Shown one piece after another: positions 1 through 7,423 of a stretch of 64,000 bases of DNA. The stretch is taken from contig NZ_CP076562.1 of the NCBI RefSeq assembly GCF_022174665.1, positions 374,001 to 438,000 of the forward strand, written 5' to 3'. A program made the position numbers and the translations under genes. A model generated the notes under the pieces. It saw nothing but the letters and a program-made list of their open reading frames with translations. It made no database searches and had not been told where the DNA came from. Source of the stretch: Eubacterium sp. MSJ-33. GTDB lineage: Bacteria; Bacillota; Clostridia; Lachnospirales; Lachnospiraceae. The stretch's first letter is position 1. Every line of letters starts with the position of its first letter.

Positions 1-1045
1 TCGGAATTTCCTTCATGGAGCTTAATACATCCAGTTTTGTCAGGGCAATCCGGTCTGCGTTCTGACATTGGAGTCCGTAACGGCTGGCAACGGCATCAAA
101 AGGACCGACACGTCTTGGACGTCCGGTTGCAGCACCGTATTCATTGCCGGCACGGCGTAGATCATCCTTCCATGATTCGGACATTGCTTTCTCTGCGGTA
201 AATGGACCAGCACCGACACAGGTCGAGTATGCTTTCAGAACACCGACGACATGGGAGAGCGGAGCACCGGGGATTCCGGCACCGATCGGACCATAGGCTG
301 AGATCGTGGATGAGCTGGATGTATATGGGAATATGCCATAGTCAATATCACGCATGGCGCCAAGCTGTGCCTCCAAAAGCACCTTTTTATGGTCTGCAAG
401 GGCATCTCTTAAGAATGCACCGGTGTCGCAGATGTATGCGGAGAATGCTGCCGCTTGTTTTTCACACCAGGAGAGCAGTGCCGGATAGGACATTGGCTCC
501 TGATGATAACAGCCGGAAAGCTCCATGTTTTTGGCATCCAGCATCATGTGCAGCCGGTTGTGTATATAGCCATCGTTCAGATGAAGCAGATCACCAAGCC
601 GGAGCGTTTTCTTTCTATATTTGTCGCTGTAAGCATAGGCGATACCGCGACGTGTGGAACCGAAGGCGGAACCATCTTTTTCCAGTCGGGCTTCCTCTAG
701 TTCATCCTGCACCCGGTGCCAAGGCATAGAGATTGTGGCACGCTTGGAAAGCTTTAGATTTTCTGGTGTGATAGGAATTCCTTTCCCTCGCAGCGCCTCG
801 ATTTCCTTCGTGAGATGCTCTAAGTCAATGACCATTCCATCTCCTAAGACACATGTGACATCCGGATGCAGAATCCCGGATGGAAGCAGATTTAATACAT
901 ATTTATCACGACCAACAACGACGGTGTGACCGGCGTTATTTCCGCCTTGATAGCGGACGACGATATCCGCCTGCTCTGCTAATAGATCGATGACACGACC
1001 TTTTCCTTCGTCACCCCAGTTGATACCTGTTACGGCTGTAAGCAT
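1..1045 (-). CDS. purA: Adenylosuccinate synthetase, 3' end cut by window
   Basis: Catalyses GTP-dependent joining of IMP and aspartate, the first committed step to AMP, in the cytoplasm. Reading the minus strand from the ATG at 1045 gives about 348 residues of the usual ~425; the C-terminus lies outside the window. Visible motifs are the N-terminal GTP loop WGDEGKGR (about residues 10-17), NNAGHT (about 39-44) and GNEYGAATGRPRR late in the visible part. An AGGAGG ribosome site lies 7 nt before the ATG. It begins 36 bp after the ThrE-like gene on the same strand, so it may be co-transcribed. Family assignment is certain. Confidence 0.95.
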   Translation of the reverse strand, partial: MLTAVTGINWGDEGKGRVIDLLAEQADIVVRYQGGNNAGHTVVVGRDKYVLNLLPSGILHPDVTCVLGDGMVIDLEHLTKEIEALRGKGIPITPENLKLSKRATISMPWHRVQDELEEARLEKDGSAFGSTRRGIAYAYSDKYRKKTLRLGDLLHLNDGYIHNRLHMMLDAKNMELSGCYHQEPMSYPALLSWCEKQAAAFSAYICDTGAFLRDALADHKKVLLEAQLGAMRDIDYGIFPYTSSSSTISAYGPIGAGIPGAPLSHVVGVLKAYSTCVGAGPFTAEKAMSESWKDDLRRAGNEYGAATGRPRRVGPFDAVASRYGLQCQNADRIALTKLDVLSSMKEIP

Positions 1046-1081
1046 TTGTTTGTCCTCCTTTGTTTGGTAAGGTAATTTATG

Positions 1082-2440
1082 TTATGTGCAGTACCGGAAT
1101 GTACGGTCAGTCAGAATTCTTGCAAAGATCAGACCGAGTGGAAGTGCAATGATGATCATGATTGCAGATGTAAACCACGAGACCGCTTCGGTAAGAGACA
1201 TAATGCCAAAGTTATAAATTGCACGATATAAGTAAAGTCCCGGAACCATAATAACGATGGAAGGAACCGTAAGTGAAATTCTTGGGTATCCATGATTCTG
1301 TTTTATAAAGGATGCAAGCAGTCCTGCTGTCAGTGCCCCAAGAAATGCAGCTACAGCGGCAGGAATTCCACAATGGTCTACGAGCTCCAGACGGAGTGTA
1401 TTTGCGACAGCACCAATCATTGCAGCCGTACATGCCATTGAAACAGAACTGTTGAACATCAGGGAAAATCCGAATACACCACAGAAGCTGGTAATCATCC
1501 GGAGTATAAAATGTACCCATACATTGATATGCATGTCTGCGAAAGACAGTGGCTGTAAATGTAACAACAAAGCCATGATCCATGCAGACATGGTTGCAAC
1601 CAAAACGATAATAATGGAATAAGTCAGTCGTTCCAGACCGGATCGGAGATCCAGCTTTGCAAGGTCAATGCCGCTTGTAATAAATGGAAATCCTGGGATG
1701 ATAAACAGGATAGAGCATATATAACCCGCTTCGTTCACCGCGGCTACATGGAACAGCATTTCGGCAAGCTTCAGACAGATCGTGTAGATCAGACAGGCAG
1801 CCGAGATAGAAGCAGCAATGTTTAGAAATAAGGTAAAATGATGCTTGATCAGTTTTGCTCGTATGATATTGCCAACACCTGCAGCAATAAATGCAAGAAT
1901 CATTTCCACGGGACCGCCGCCGAGCAGAAATGTAAAAGCACAGCAGGCGAGTGCTGCCGCCAGTCCTAATTTGACAGGAGAGTAAAGCGCATGGATTCTC
2001 TCGATTTCATCGAGCCTTTTATGGATTTCTTCACCGGTCAGATGGGCTTCGATATTCGGAAAGCTGTCGACGAAACGCTCCATTCGGTAAAGCTTGGATG
2101 TGTTTACGCCTGTATTTGCAATACTTAAAGATTGGGACACACAATCATTTCCATCAAAACAGTTAAACTCAATGGACATCAGACCGACATCGACCGTGCA
2201 TGTTACACCGAGTTCTTTGGAAAGCTTATTCATGGATGTACGGACACGCCATGCTCCGGTTCCGCAGGAAAGCAGGATCAGACCGACACGACCGATAACG
2301 GAAGCTTTTTCAATCAATCCCGCATCGGAGATAAGCACGTTGCTGTCATCACCGGTATAATCATGCCAGGGGATTTCCATATGATTTTTTTCCATAATAT
2401 CAACATAGGAAGTTGAGATCGAATCAGTGTTCTTCTTCAT
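1082..2440 (-). CDS. ThrE-type threonine/serine exporter family membrane protein
   Basis: 452 residues combining both halves of the ThrE fold (YjjP-like then YjjB-like). The N-terminal ~155 residues are soluble and include the GTGAWRVR-type segment usual in the family. About ten hydrophobic membrane spans follow from residue ~158, with a charged break near the middle (LRSGLERLTYS) separating the halves. Known members export threonine/serine, and split YjjPB is linked to dicarboxylate export, so the substrate is not determined here. The start overlaps the end of the upstream unknown gene by 17 bp, indicating translational coupling. The tandem LysR genes transcribed divergently from this gene group are candidate regulators. 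Confidence 0.85.
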   Translation of the reverse strand: MKKNTDSISTSYVDIMEKNHMEIPWHDYTGDDSNVLISDAGLIEKASVIGRVGLILLSCGTGAWRVRTSMNKLSKELGVTCTVDVGLMSIEFNCFDGNDCVSQSLSIANTGVNTSKLYRMERFVDSFPNIEAHLTGEEIHKRLDEIERIHALYSPVKLGLAAALACCAFTFLLGGGPVEMILAFIAAGVGNIIRAKLIKHHFTLFLNIAASISAACLIYTICLKLAEMLFHVAAVNEAGYICSILFIIPGFPFITSGIDLAKLDLRSGLERLTYSIIIVLVATMSAWIMALLLHLQPLSFADMHINVWVHFILRMITSFCGVFGFSLMFNSSVSMACTAAMIGAVANTLRLELVDHCGIPAAVAAFLGALTAGLLASFIKQNHGYPRISLTVPSIVIMVPGLYLYRAIYNFGIMSLTEAVSWFTSAIMIIIALPLGLIFARILTDRTFRYCT

Positions 2441-3188
2441 ATAATATCGCCTCTGCTTTTGTAATATGCCGTTTCAGATTATTCAAAAAAACGGAATTTG
2501 GCAGGAAGATTCCAAGCTCATCAAACCGCTCATTGTGTTCGAGCAGAGTATCCTGTCCGTAAAATACAAATGCCATCGGGAGTTCCTTCTCCAGCTTTAC
2601 CATCAGATCCCAGACTGCGGAATAGGCTTCTGCTTCGGTTTCTTTTTGCTTGATCGTGTCTGGAAGCTCGCGGATCAGGAGAACGCCGGTGCAGGATTCC
2701 AGATTTTTCTGCTTGAGGTCCATAGAATCAGATGCATATGCGTGGCTGTACCGATAAGCCTGTGCTAAGAACATATTTTGTGTTGAACCGATTTCTTTGC
2801 ATACGTTCTGAAAATGATGATATTCTTTCTCATGAACTGTTTTTTTATATTCGGGTAACAGATTTCCATCTGTATCTGTCATGATAATCGGGTTTTGCTT
2901 CCCATCAGCATTGAACCGGTATGGAATCAGATAAGAATTCCGCAGCAAATCAAACAGTGTATTCTGACAGATTGCCATTAGAAATGCAGACAAATCCCGG
3001 TTGTGGTATGCATCAAACAGGACATTGGCAAATGTGGATGCAGAAGGGGAATTATCTGTATCGTCATTCAGCGCAAGAGAATTACAAAAGGTCTCCTGCA
3101 GTTTTTCACATGCCCATGGATCATTTAATATTTTCTGGAACAAAACATCTGCATGTTCTTCTCTTGGAAACATCGTTGTATTTTTCAT
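2424..3188 (-). CDS. Hypothetical protein, no family recognised
   Basis: About 254 residues from the ATG at 3188, which has a GAAGGGA ribosome site about 10 nt upstream; an in-frame GTG at 3197 would add three residues but sits closer to that site. Soluble and acidic, without signal peptide or membrane spans. Its first position in an operon with the ThrE-like exporter, with overlapping ends, suggests a linked function, but I see no catalytic motif. It is divergent from a LysR gene, the usual arrangement for LysR targets. Function unknown. Confidence 0.7.
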   Translation of the reverse strand: MKNTTMFPREEHADVLFQKILNDPWACEKLQETFCNSLALNDDTDNSPSASTFANVLFDAYHNRDLSAFLMAICQNTLFDLLRNSYLIPYRFNADGKQNPIIMTDTDGNLLPEYKKTVHEKEYHHFQNVCKEIGSTQNMFLAQAYRYSHAYASDSMDLKQKNLESCTGVLLIRELPDTIKQKETEAEAYSAVWDLMVKLEKELPMAFVFYGQDTLLEHNERFDELGIFLPNSVFLNNLKRHITKAEAILYEEEH

Positions 3189-3226
3189 AATATGCACATC
3201 CCTTCTTGCTTTTTCTTTTCGGACAG

Positions 3227-3232
3227 ATTATA
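3227..3232 (-). promoter_or_regulatory. -10 box of the minus-strand operon
   Basis: Read on the minus strand this is TATAAT, about 40 bp before the ATG at 3188. No good -35 box is visible at 17 bp spacing, which would suit an activator-dependent promoter. Confidence 0.4.
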
Positions 3233-3258
3233 CTATGCATACAGAAATAAGTAAAAAG

Positions 3259-3296
3259 TATAATTGATATATCAAAGATATTACTTTGACATATCA
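3259..3296 (+). promoter_or_regulatory. -10 box and 13-bp inverted repeat upstream of LysR gene
   Basis: TATAAT at 3259-3264 is followed directly by an inverted repeat: left arm TGATATATCAAAG (3265-3277), 6-bp spacer, right arm CTTTGACATATCA (3284-3296), with 12 of 13 positions paired. The dyad covers the expected transcription start of the plus-strand LysR gene, so it is a candidate autoregulatory operator. Confidence 0.5.
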
Positions 3297-3310
3297 GGAT
3301 AAGGAGAAGC

Positions 3311-4219
3311 ATGAACGTAAATTTTGAATATTACAAAATCTTTTATTATGTGGCAAAATATGAGAATTTTACAAAAGCGGCCCGTGTATTGGGAAACAGC
3401 CAGCCGAATATTACACGTGCGATGAATAGCTTAGAACAGCAGATTCATAGTACACTGTTTGTGAGAACGAACCGTGGTGTGCAGCTGACGCCGGAGGGAC
3501 AGCGTCTGTATACGCATGTATCTGCGGCAATGCAGCAGTTATGGGCGGCAGAGGAGGAGCTGACCGACAGTACGGGACTGACACATGGAAGTATTGCAAT
3601 CGGCGCGAGTGAAACCGCCTTGAATATCTATCTGCTGGATAAGCTGAAAGAGTTTCATATGAAATATCCGGGTATACGTCTGAAAATCTATAATCACTCA
3701 ACTCCACAGGCAATCGAGGCAGTGAAAAGTGGAATGATTGATTTTGCGGTCGTGTCAACCCCGGCGGCGGTGGAAGCCCCGCTCAAGGAAATTGTATTGG
3801 AGTCTTTTCAGGAGGTATTAGTCGGAGGAAGAACGTTCATGGCACTAGGAAGCCAGGAGATATCGCTGTGGGAATTAAAAAATTATCCGCTGATATGTCT
3901 TGGACGTGAGACGATGACATTTCAATTTTATAATCAGTTGTTTTTATCATATGGACTGGAACTGTCCCCGGATACGGAGGTTGCAACGACCGATCAGATC
4001 CTGCCACTGGTACGGCATGAACTTGGACTTGCATTCGTTCCAAAAGCGATGGCAAGAGAATCTATAATGGAAAGAGAAATCGTGCAGATTCCGTTAAAAG
4101 AAGAAATTCCGAAACGGGATATCTGTATGGTATTGGATAACCAACATCCACTCAGCGCTGCCGCAAGACAGCTTAAGAACATGATATTGCAGGCAGTGGA
4201 GGAAGAGAAAGGGGAGTAA
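3311..4219 (+). CDS. LysR-family transcriptional regulator
   Basis: 302 residues, usual for the family. The N-terminal winged helix-turn-helix (about residues 5-62) contains FTKAARVLGNSQPNITRAM and the wing LFVRTNRGVQLTPEG; the effector-binding domain begins near residue 90. It is transcribed away from the unknown/ThrE-like/purA group, with an inverted repeat between the two promoters. A second LysR gene starts 3 bp after its stop. Target and ligand are unknown; control of the divergent exporter operon is inferred from position only. Confidence 0.9.
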   Translation: MNVNFEYYKIFYYVAKYENFTKAARVLGNSQPNITRAMNSLEQQIHSTLFVRTNRGVQLTPEGQRLYTHVSAAMQQLWAAEEELTDSTGLTHGSIAIGASETALNIYLLDKLKEFHMKYPGIRLKIYNHSTPQAIEAVKSGMIDFAVVSTPAAVEAPLKEIVLESFQEVLVGGRTFMALGSQEISLWELKNYPLICLGRETMTFQFYNQLFLSYGLELSPDTEVATTDQILPLVRHELGLAFVPKAMARESIMEREIVQIPLKEEIPKRDICMVLDNQHPLSAAARQLKNMILQAVEEEKGE

Positions 4220-4222
4220 ACG

Positions 4223-5122
4223 ATGACACTACAACAGTTAAGATATGCAACGATGGTTGCACAGACCGGAACAATCACAGAAGCAGCGAAGAAGCTGTAT
4301 ATCACGCAACCAAGCCTGACAAATGCGATTCATGATCTGGAAAAGGAAATGAATATTGTGATATTCAACCGGACGAACAAAGGCATTACCTTATCTAAGG
4401 AGGGGGAGGATTTCCTTGGATATGCAAGACAGGTGCTGGAGCAGGCAGATATTCTTGAAGACAAATATAAGAACGGTGCCATTGGAAAAAAACAGTTTTG
4501 TATCTCCACGCAGCATTATTCCTTTGCGGTCAATGCATTTGTCGATCTGATCAAGGAATATGGACAGGATGAATATGATTTCAGCATCCGTGAGACACAG
4601 ACGTATGAGATCATTGAGGATGTGGCGCGTATGCGGAGTGAGATTGGAATCCTGTTTTTCAATGATTTCAATGAGGTTGTGCTCACCAAGATCCTGAAGT
4701 CCTATGATCTGGAATTTCATCAGCTCTTTGTGGCAAAACCGCATGTTTTTATTAGCCGGAAGCATCCGCTTGCGGAAAATAAGGTCATCACGAACGAAGA
4801 ACTGCAAAGCTATCCGTATCTGTCATTTGAGCAGGGTGAACATAATTCGTTTTATTTCTCCGAGGAGATCTTCTCTGAGACGGAACGAAAAAAGAATATC
4901 CGTGTGCGTGACCGAGCAACCTTGTTCAATCTTCTGATTGGCTTAAATGGCTACACTGTATGCAGCGGTGTGATTGATAAGAAATTAAATGGCAAAGATA
5001 TCATTTCCGTGCCACTTGCGGATGAAAGTGATATGCGGATCGGCTATATCACGCACAAGAAGGAAATGCTGAGTCATCTGGCTCAGACATATCTGACAGC
5101 AATAAAGAAATATTTATCTTAG
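4223..5122 (+). CDS. LysR-family transcriptional regulator (second of a tandem pair)
   Basis: 299 residues. Helix-turn-helix at about residues 3-60 with TITEAAKKLYITQPSLTNAI and the wing IFNRTNKGITLSKEG, then a substrate-binding-protein-like domain. It resembles the CysL/CbbR-like branch more than its neighbour does, so this is not a simple recent duplication. It follows the first LysR gene by 3 bp and must share its transcript. A strong terminator ends the unit. Ligand unknown. Confidence 0.9.
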   Translation: MTLQQLRYATMVAQTGTITEAAKKLYITQPSLTNAIHDLEKEMNIVIFNRTNKGITLSKEGEDFLGYARQVLEQADILEDKYKNGAIGKKQFCISTQHYSFAVNAFVDLIKEYGQDEYDFSIRETQTYEIIEDVARMRSEIGILFFNDFNEVVLTKILKSYDLEFHQLFVAKPHVFISRKHPLAENKVITNEELQSYPYLSFEQGEHNSFYFSEEIFSETERKKNIRVRDRATLFNLLIGLNGYTVCSGVIDKKLNGKDIISVPLADESDMRIGYITHKKEMLSHLAQTYLTAIKKYLS

Positions 5123-5126
5123 AAGA

Positions 5127-5160
5127 AAATGCCGGGATGTCTGTCCCGGCATTTCGTGTT
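5127..5160. terminator. Bidirectional-type terminator hairpin
   Basis: Perfect 11-bp stem AAATGCCGGGA (5127-5137) with TCCCGGCATTT (5144-5154) and a 6-nt loop. It lies between the plus-strand LysR pair and a minus-strand small gene, so it can serve both; runs of A and T flank the stem. Confidence 0.8.
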
Positions 5161-5167
5161 ACTTTGT

Positions 5168-5314
5168 TTAGTTTTTACTACTTGTATCTGCGTTGCCTGC
5201 AGCAGATGTTTCATCTGTTAGATCCTTATCCTTTCTGTGATCCACCCAGAAGCCCCAGACTCCGGCGAGAATTGCAATTGCAGCCATAATACCAACAAGA
5301 ATATTCATAAACAT
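5168..5314 (-). CDS. Small single-span membrane protein, 48 residues
   Basis: Reads MFMNILVGIMAAIAILAG at the N-terminus, one transmembrane segment (residues ~4-22), then a charged tail rich in Lys, Asp, Ser and Thr. The ATG at 5314 has a GGAGG ribosome site 9 nt upstream, good support for a real gene at this size. It ends just before the shared terminator. No function recognised. Confidence 0.6.
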   Translation of the reverse strand: MFMNILVGIMAAIAILAGVWGFWVDHRKDKDLTDETSAAGNADTSSKN

Positions 5315-5392
5315 AGATTAAGTCCTCCATTTTTCAATTTTTAAGTACGCAAAGAAAACTATGTGCATCCATAGTCCCACGTTTAGTCTTGA

Positions 5393-5812
5393 TTAAACTG
5401 AAAAATGGTTGGATTTTTTTCCATCCTGTGCATGGATATAGCATAGGATCTTCTGTTGACTGATAATTGTTTTCGACAGAATCGGCTCTGAAAAAATAGC
5501 ATAGCGGGAGGAAGAAAGCTCCCGTGTATCCGGAAGTGCTGCGATAAAACGGACAGATGTTTCCGCCTGTGCAGGTCCCTGTTTTATTTCTTTTATATAA
5601 GAGGTTCTCGAAGCAAGGAGAAGCTCCGTTGTATTGATCTGTGTATTTGCAGAGATTGGAAGCTCGACACCGCTGACCGTCGACTGGGCGGTAGGGTTTG
5701 CCGTATCAAAAAAAACATCTGCCTCCGTCTGGTTAAAGTATAGACCAGAGAACAGAATTACGATGGAAATAATGAAATTAAGCAATCTGCGATATGATTT
5801 TTGACAGTTCAT
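5393..5812 (-). CDS. Hypothetical membrane-anchored or secreted protein
   Basis: 139 residues. Basic N-terminus, hydrophobic segment at about residues 11-27 (LLNFIISIVILFSGLYF), then a polar extracytoplasmic part with no cysteines or known motif. An AGGATAGGA ribosome-site-like stretch precedes the ATG at 5812. It is divergent from the glycerate kinase gene. Coding status is plausible, not certain. Confidence 0.5.
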   Translation of the reverse strand: MNCQKSYRRLLNFIISIVILFSGLYFNQTEADVFFDTANPTAQSTVSGVELPISANTQINTTELLLASRTSYIKEIKQGPAQAETSVRFIAALPDTRELSSSRYAIFSEPILSKTIISQQKILCYIHAQDGKKSNHFSV

Positions 5813-6006
5813 ATAAGTCCTATCCTATCTTACAAATACATCCAATAATTCTGTAGTTCATCATAGCAGATATGTGATAAAATGTGAAGTAGGTAATTGC
5901 AGTTGACAGGCAGAGATTGATGTATGGAAAATGTCTGTGGATATACAGATATAGTGTCGGTTTATATATGACATAGTAAGAAAAAGATAGAGGAAAAATA
6001 AAAATA

Positions 6007-7266
6007 ATGAATCATTTTAACAACAGAAAAAGTCAGAAAAAAATCGTCGTGGCGATGGATTCGTTCAAGGGAAGCCTTACTTCGCTGGAAGCCGGAAATG
6101 CAGTCAGAGACGGAATCTTAGAGAAGTATCCGGACGTTGATGTGCAGATATTCCCGGTTGCCGATGGCGGCGAGGGCACGGTGGAAGCACTTAGCTTCGG
6201 AAAGGAGCATGTGCAGACGCGGACAATCTCTGTGACCGGACCGATTGGAACAAAAGTTTCGGCGGAATACACAATCTACGAGCAGGCAGGAGAAAAGACG
6301 GCAGTTTTGGAGATGGCGCAGGCAGCCGGGCTACCGCTAGTTCCGGAAGAAAGAAGAAATCCGATGCATACAACGACCTATGGAGTTGGAGAGATGATAC
6401 GTGATGCCATTGCATGTGGCTGCCGGAGATTTATCCTTGGAATCGGCGGAAGTGCAACAAATGATGCAGGAATCGGAATGCTGCAGGCACTTGGATTTCA
6501 TTTCTTGGATGCAGCAGGAAGAGAAGTTGGCTATGGCGCGGAAGGGCTGGCACAGGTGCGGTCGATTACGACAGAGGATGTGTTGCCGGAGCTTGCTTTG
6601 TGTATGTTCCAGATTGCGTGCGATGTGACGAATCCACTGGTCGGTGCACAGGGGTGCAGTGCTGTCTTTGCCCCACAAAAGGGTGCGGATGCGAAGATGG
6701 TACAGGCGATGGATGCGGCGATGAACCGGTATGCTGATATTGTGGAAGAGATGTACCGGAAAGATCCTGCTTTGATGGAAAATCAGCAGATTGGTAATGA
6801 TGAAGCGGGCAAGAACGTTGAAAAAAACGACAGGCAGAGTCAAGTAAAAAACCGCATGATACCCGGTGCAGGTGCGGCTGGAGGTCTAGGCTATGCATGT
6901 CTGATGTTCTTACATGCAGTATTAAAACCAGGCATAGACATCGTATTAGATGAGATACAGATTGCGCAGGCAATTAAAACAGCAGACGAAGTTATTACTG
7001 GAGAGGGAAAATTAGACGCGCAGACGTTGATGGGGAAGACACCGATTGGCGTAGCGCGGATAGCGAAGTCGTATAAAGTGCCCGTCTATGCATTTGCAGG
7101 ATGTTTTGGTGCAGATGTACAAGTGTGTATCGACAGTGGTGTATTTGCCGGGTGCTATGCGGCAAGCGCTGCCTGCACAGAGGAAGAAAAGCGGCTTGCA
7201 ATGGAGAAAACGCATGCGTATGCGAATCTTAGAAATTGTGTGAAAAATAATCTGACTGGACTGTAG
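6007..7266 (+). CDS. glxK: Glycerate kinase (GK-II/GlxK family)
   Basis: ATP-dependent phosphorylation of glycerate. The N-terminus KIVVAMDSFKGSLTSLEAG and the motif PVADGGEGTVEAL are diagnostic; FILGIGGSATNDAGIGML (about residues 140-157) and PGAGAAGGLGYA are also present. At 419 residues it is ~40 longer than usual, because of a polar, poorly conserved insert near residues 245-280 before PGAGAAGG. No close operon partner; two inverted repeats lie downstream. Confidence 0.93.
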   Translation: MNHFNNRKSQKKIVVAMDSFKGSLTSLEAGNAVRDGILEKYPDVDVQIFPVADGGEGTVEALSFGKEHVQTRTISVTGPIGTKVSAEYTIYEQAGEKTAVLEMAQAAGLPLVPEERRNPMHTTTYGVGEMIRDAIACGCRRFILGIGGSATNDAGIGMLQALGFHFLDAAGREVGYGAEGLAQVRSITTEDVLPELALCMFQIACDVTNPLVGAQGCSAVFAPQKGADAKMVQAMDAAMNRYADIVEEMYRKDPALMENQQIGNDEAGKNVEKNDRQSQVKNRMIPGAGAAGGLGYACLMFLHAVLKPGIDIVLDEIQIAQAIKTADEVITGEGKLDAQTLMGKTPIGVARIAKSYKVPVYAFAGCFGADVQVCIDSGVFAGCYAASAACTEEEKRLAMEKTHAYANLRNCVKNNLTGL

Positions 7267-7312
7267 AATATGTAGGAAAGCGTTGTTTTCTTATATTCCA
7301 TTTGCTAAAATG

Positions 7313-7337
7313 AACTTGTGCATTTTCTGCACAAGTT
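7313..7337. repeat. Dyad 1: TTGTGCA-N5-TGCACAA within a 10-bp stem
   Basis: AACTTGTGCA (7313-7322), 5-nt spacer, TGCACAAGTT (7328-7337), followed by a T-rich stretch. It could be the glycerate kinase terminator, but it shares its core with the next dyad, which suggests a binding site. Confidence 0.6.
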
Positions 7338-7355
7338 TATTTTATGTGGGTATAT

Positions 7356-7382
7356 CAGTTTGTGCAAATTATGCACAAACTG
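7356..7382. repeat. Dyad 2: TTGTGCA-N5-TGCACAA within an 11-bp stem
   Basis: CAGTTTGTGCA (7356-7366), spacer AATTA, TGCACAAACTG (7372-7382). Same 7-bp core and same 5-bp spacing as dyad 1, with centres 44 bp apart (about four helical turns). It lies 41 bp before the ATG of the TPR gene, a position that suits an operator. Confidence 0.6.
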
Positions 7383-7423
7383 GATGGAGATAAAATACAA
7401 AGAAAGGTACAAGGGCAGGGGTT

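Noticed and set aside
5342..5392. ACTATG/CATAGT small hairpin between two minus-strand genes
   Set aside because: Six-bp stem without T tract; too weak to call.
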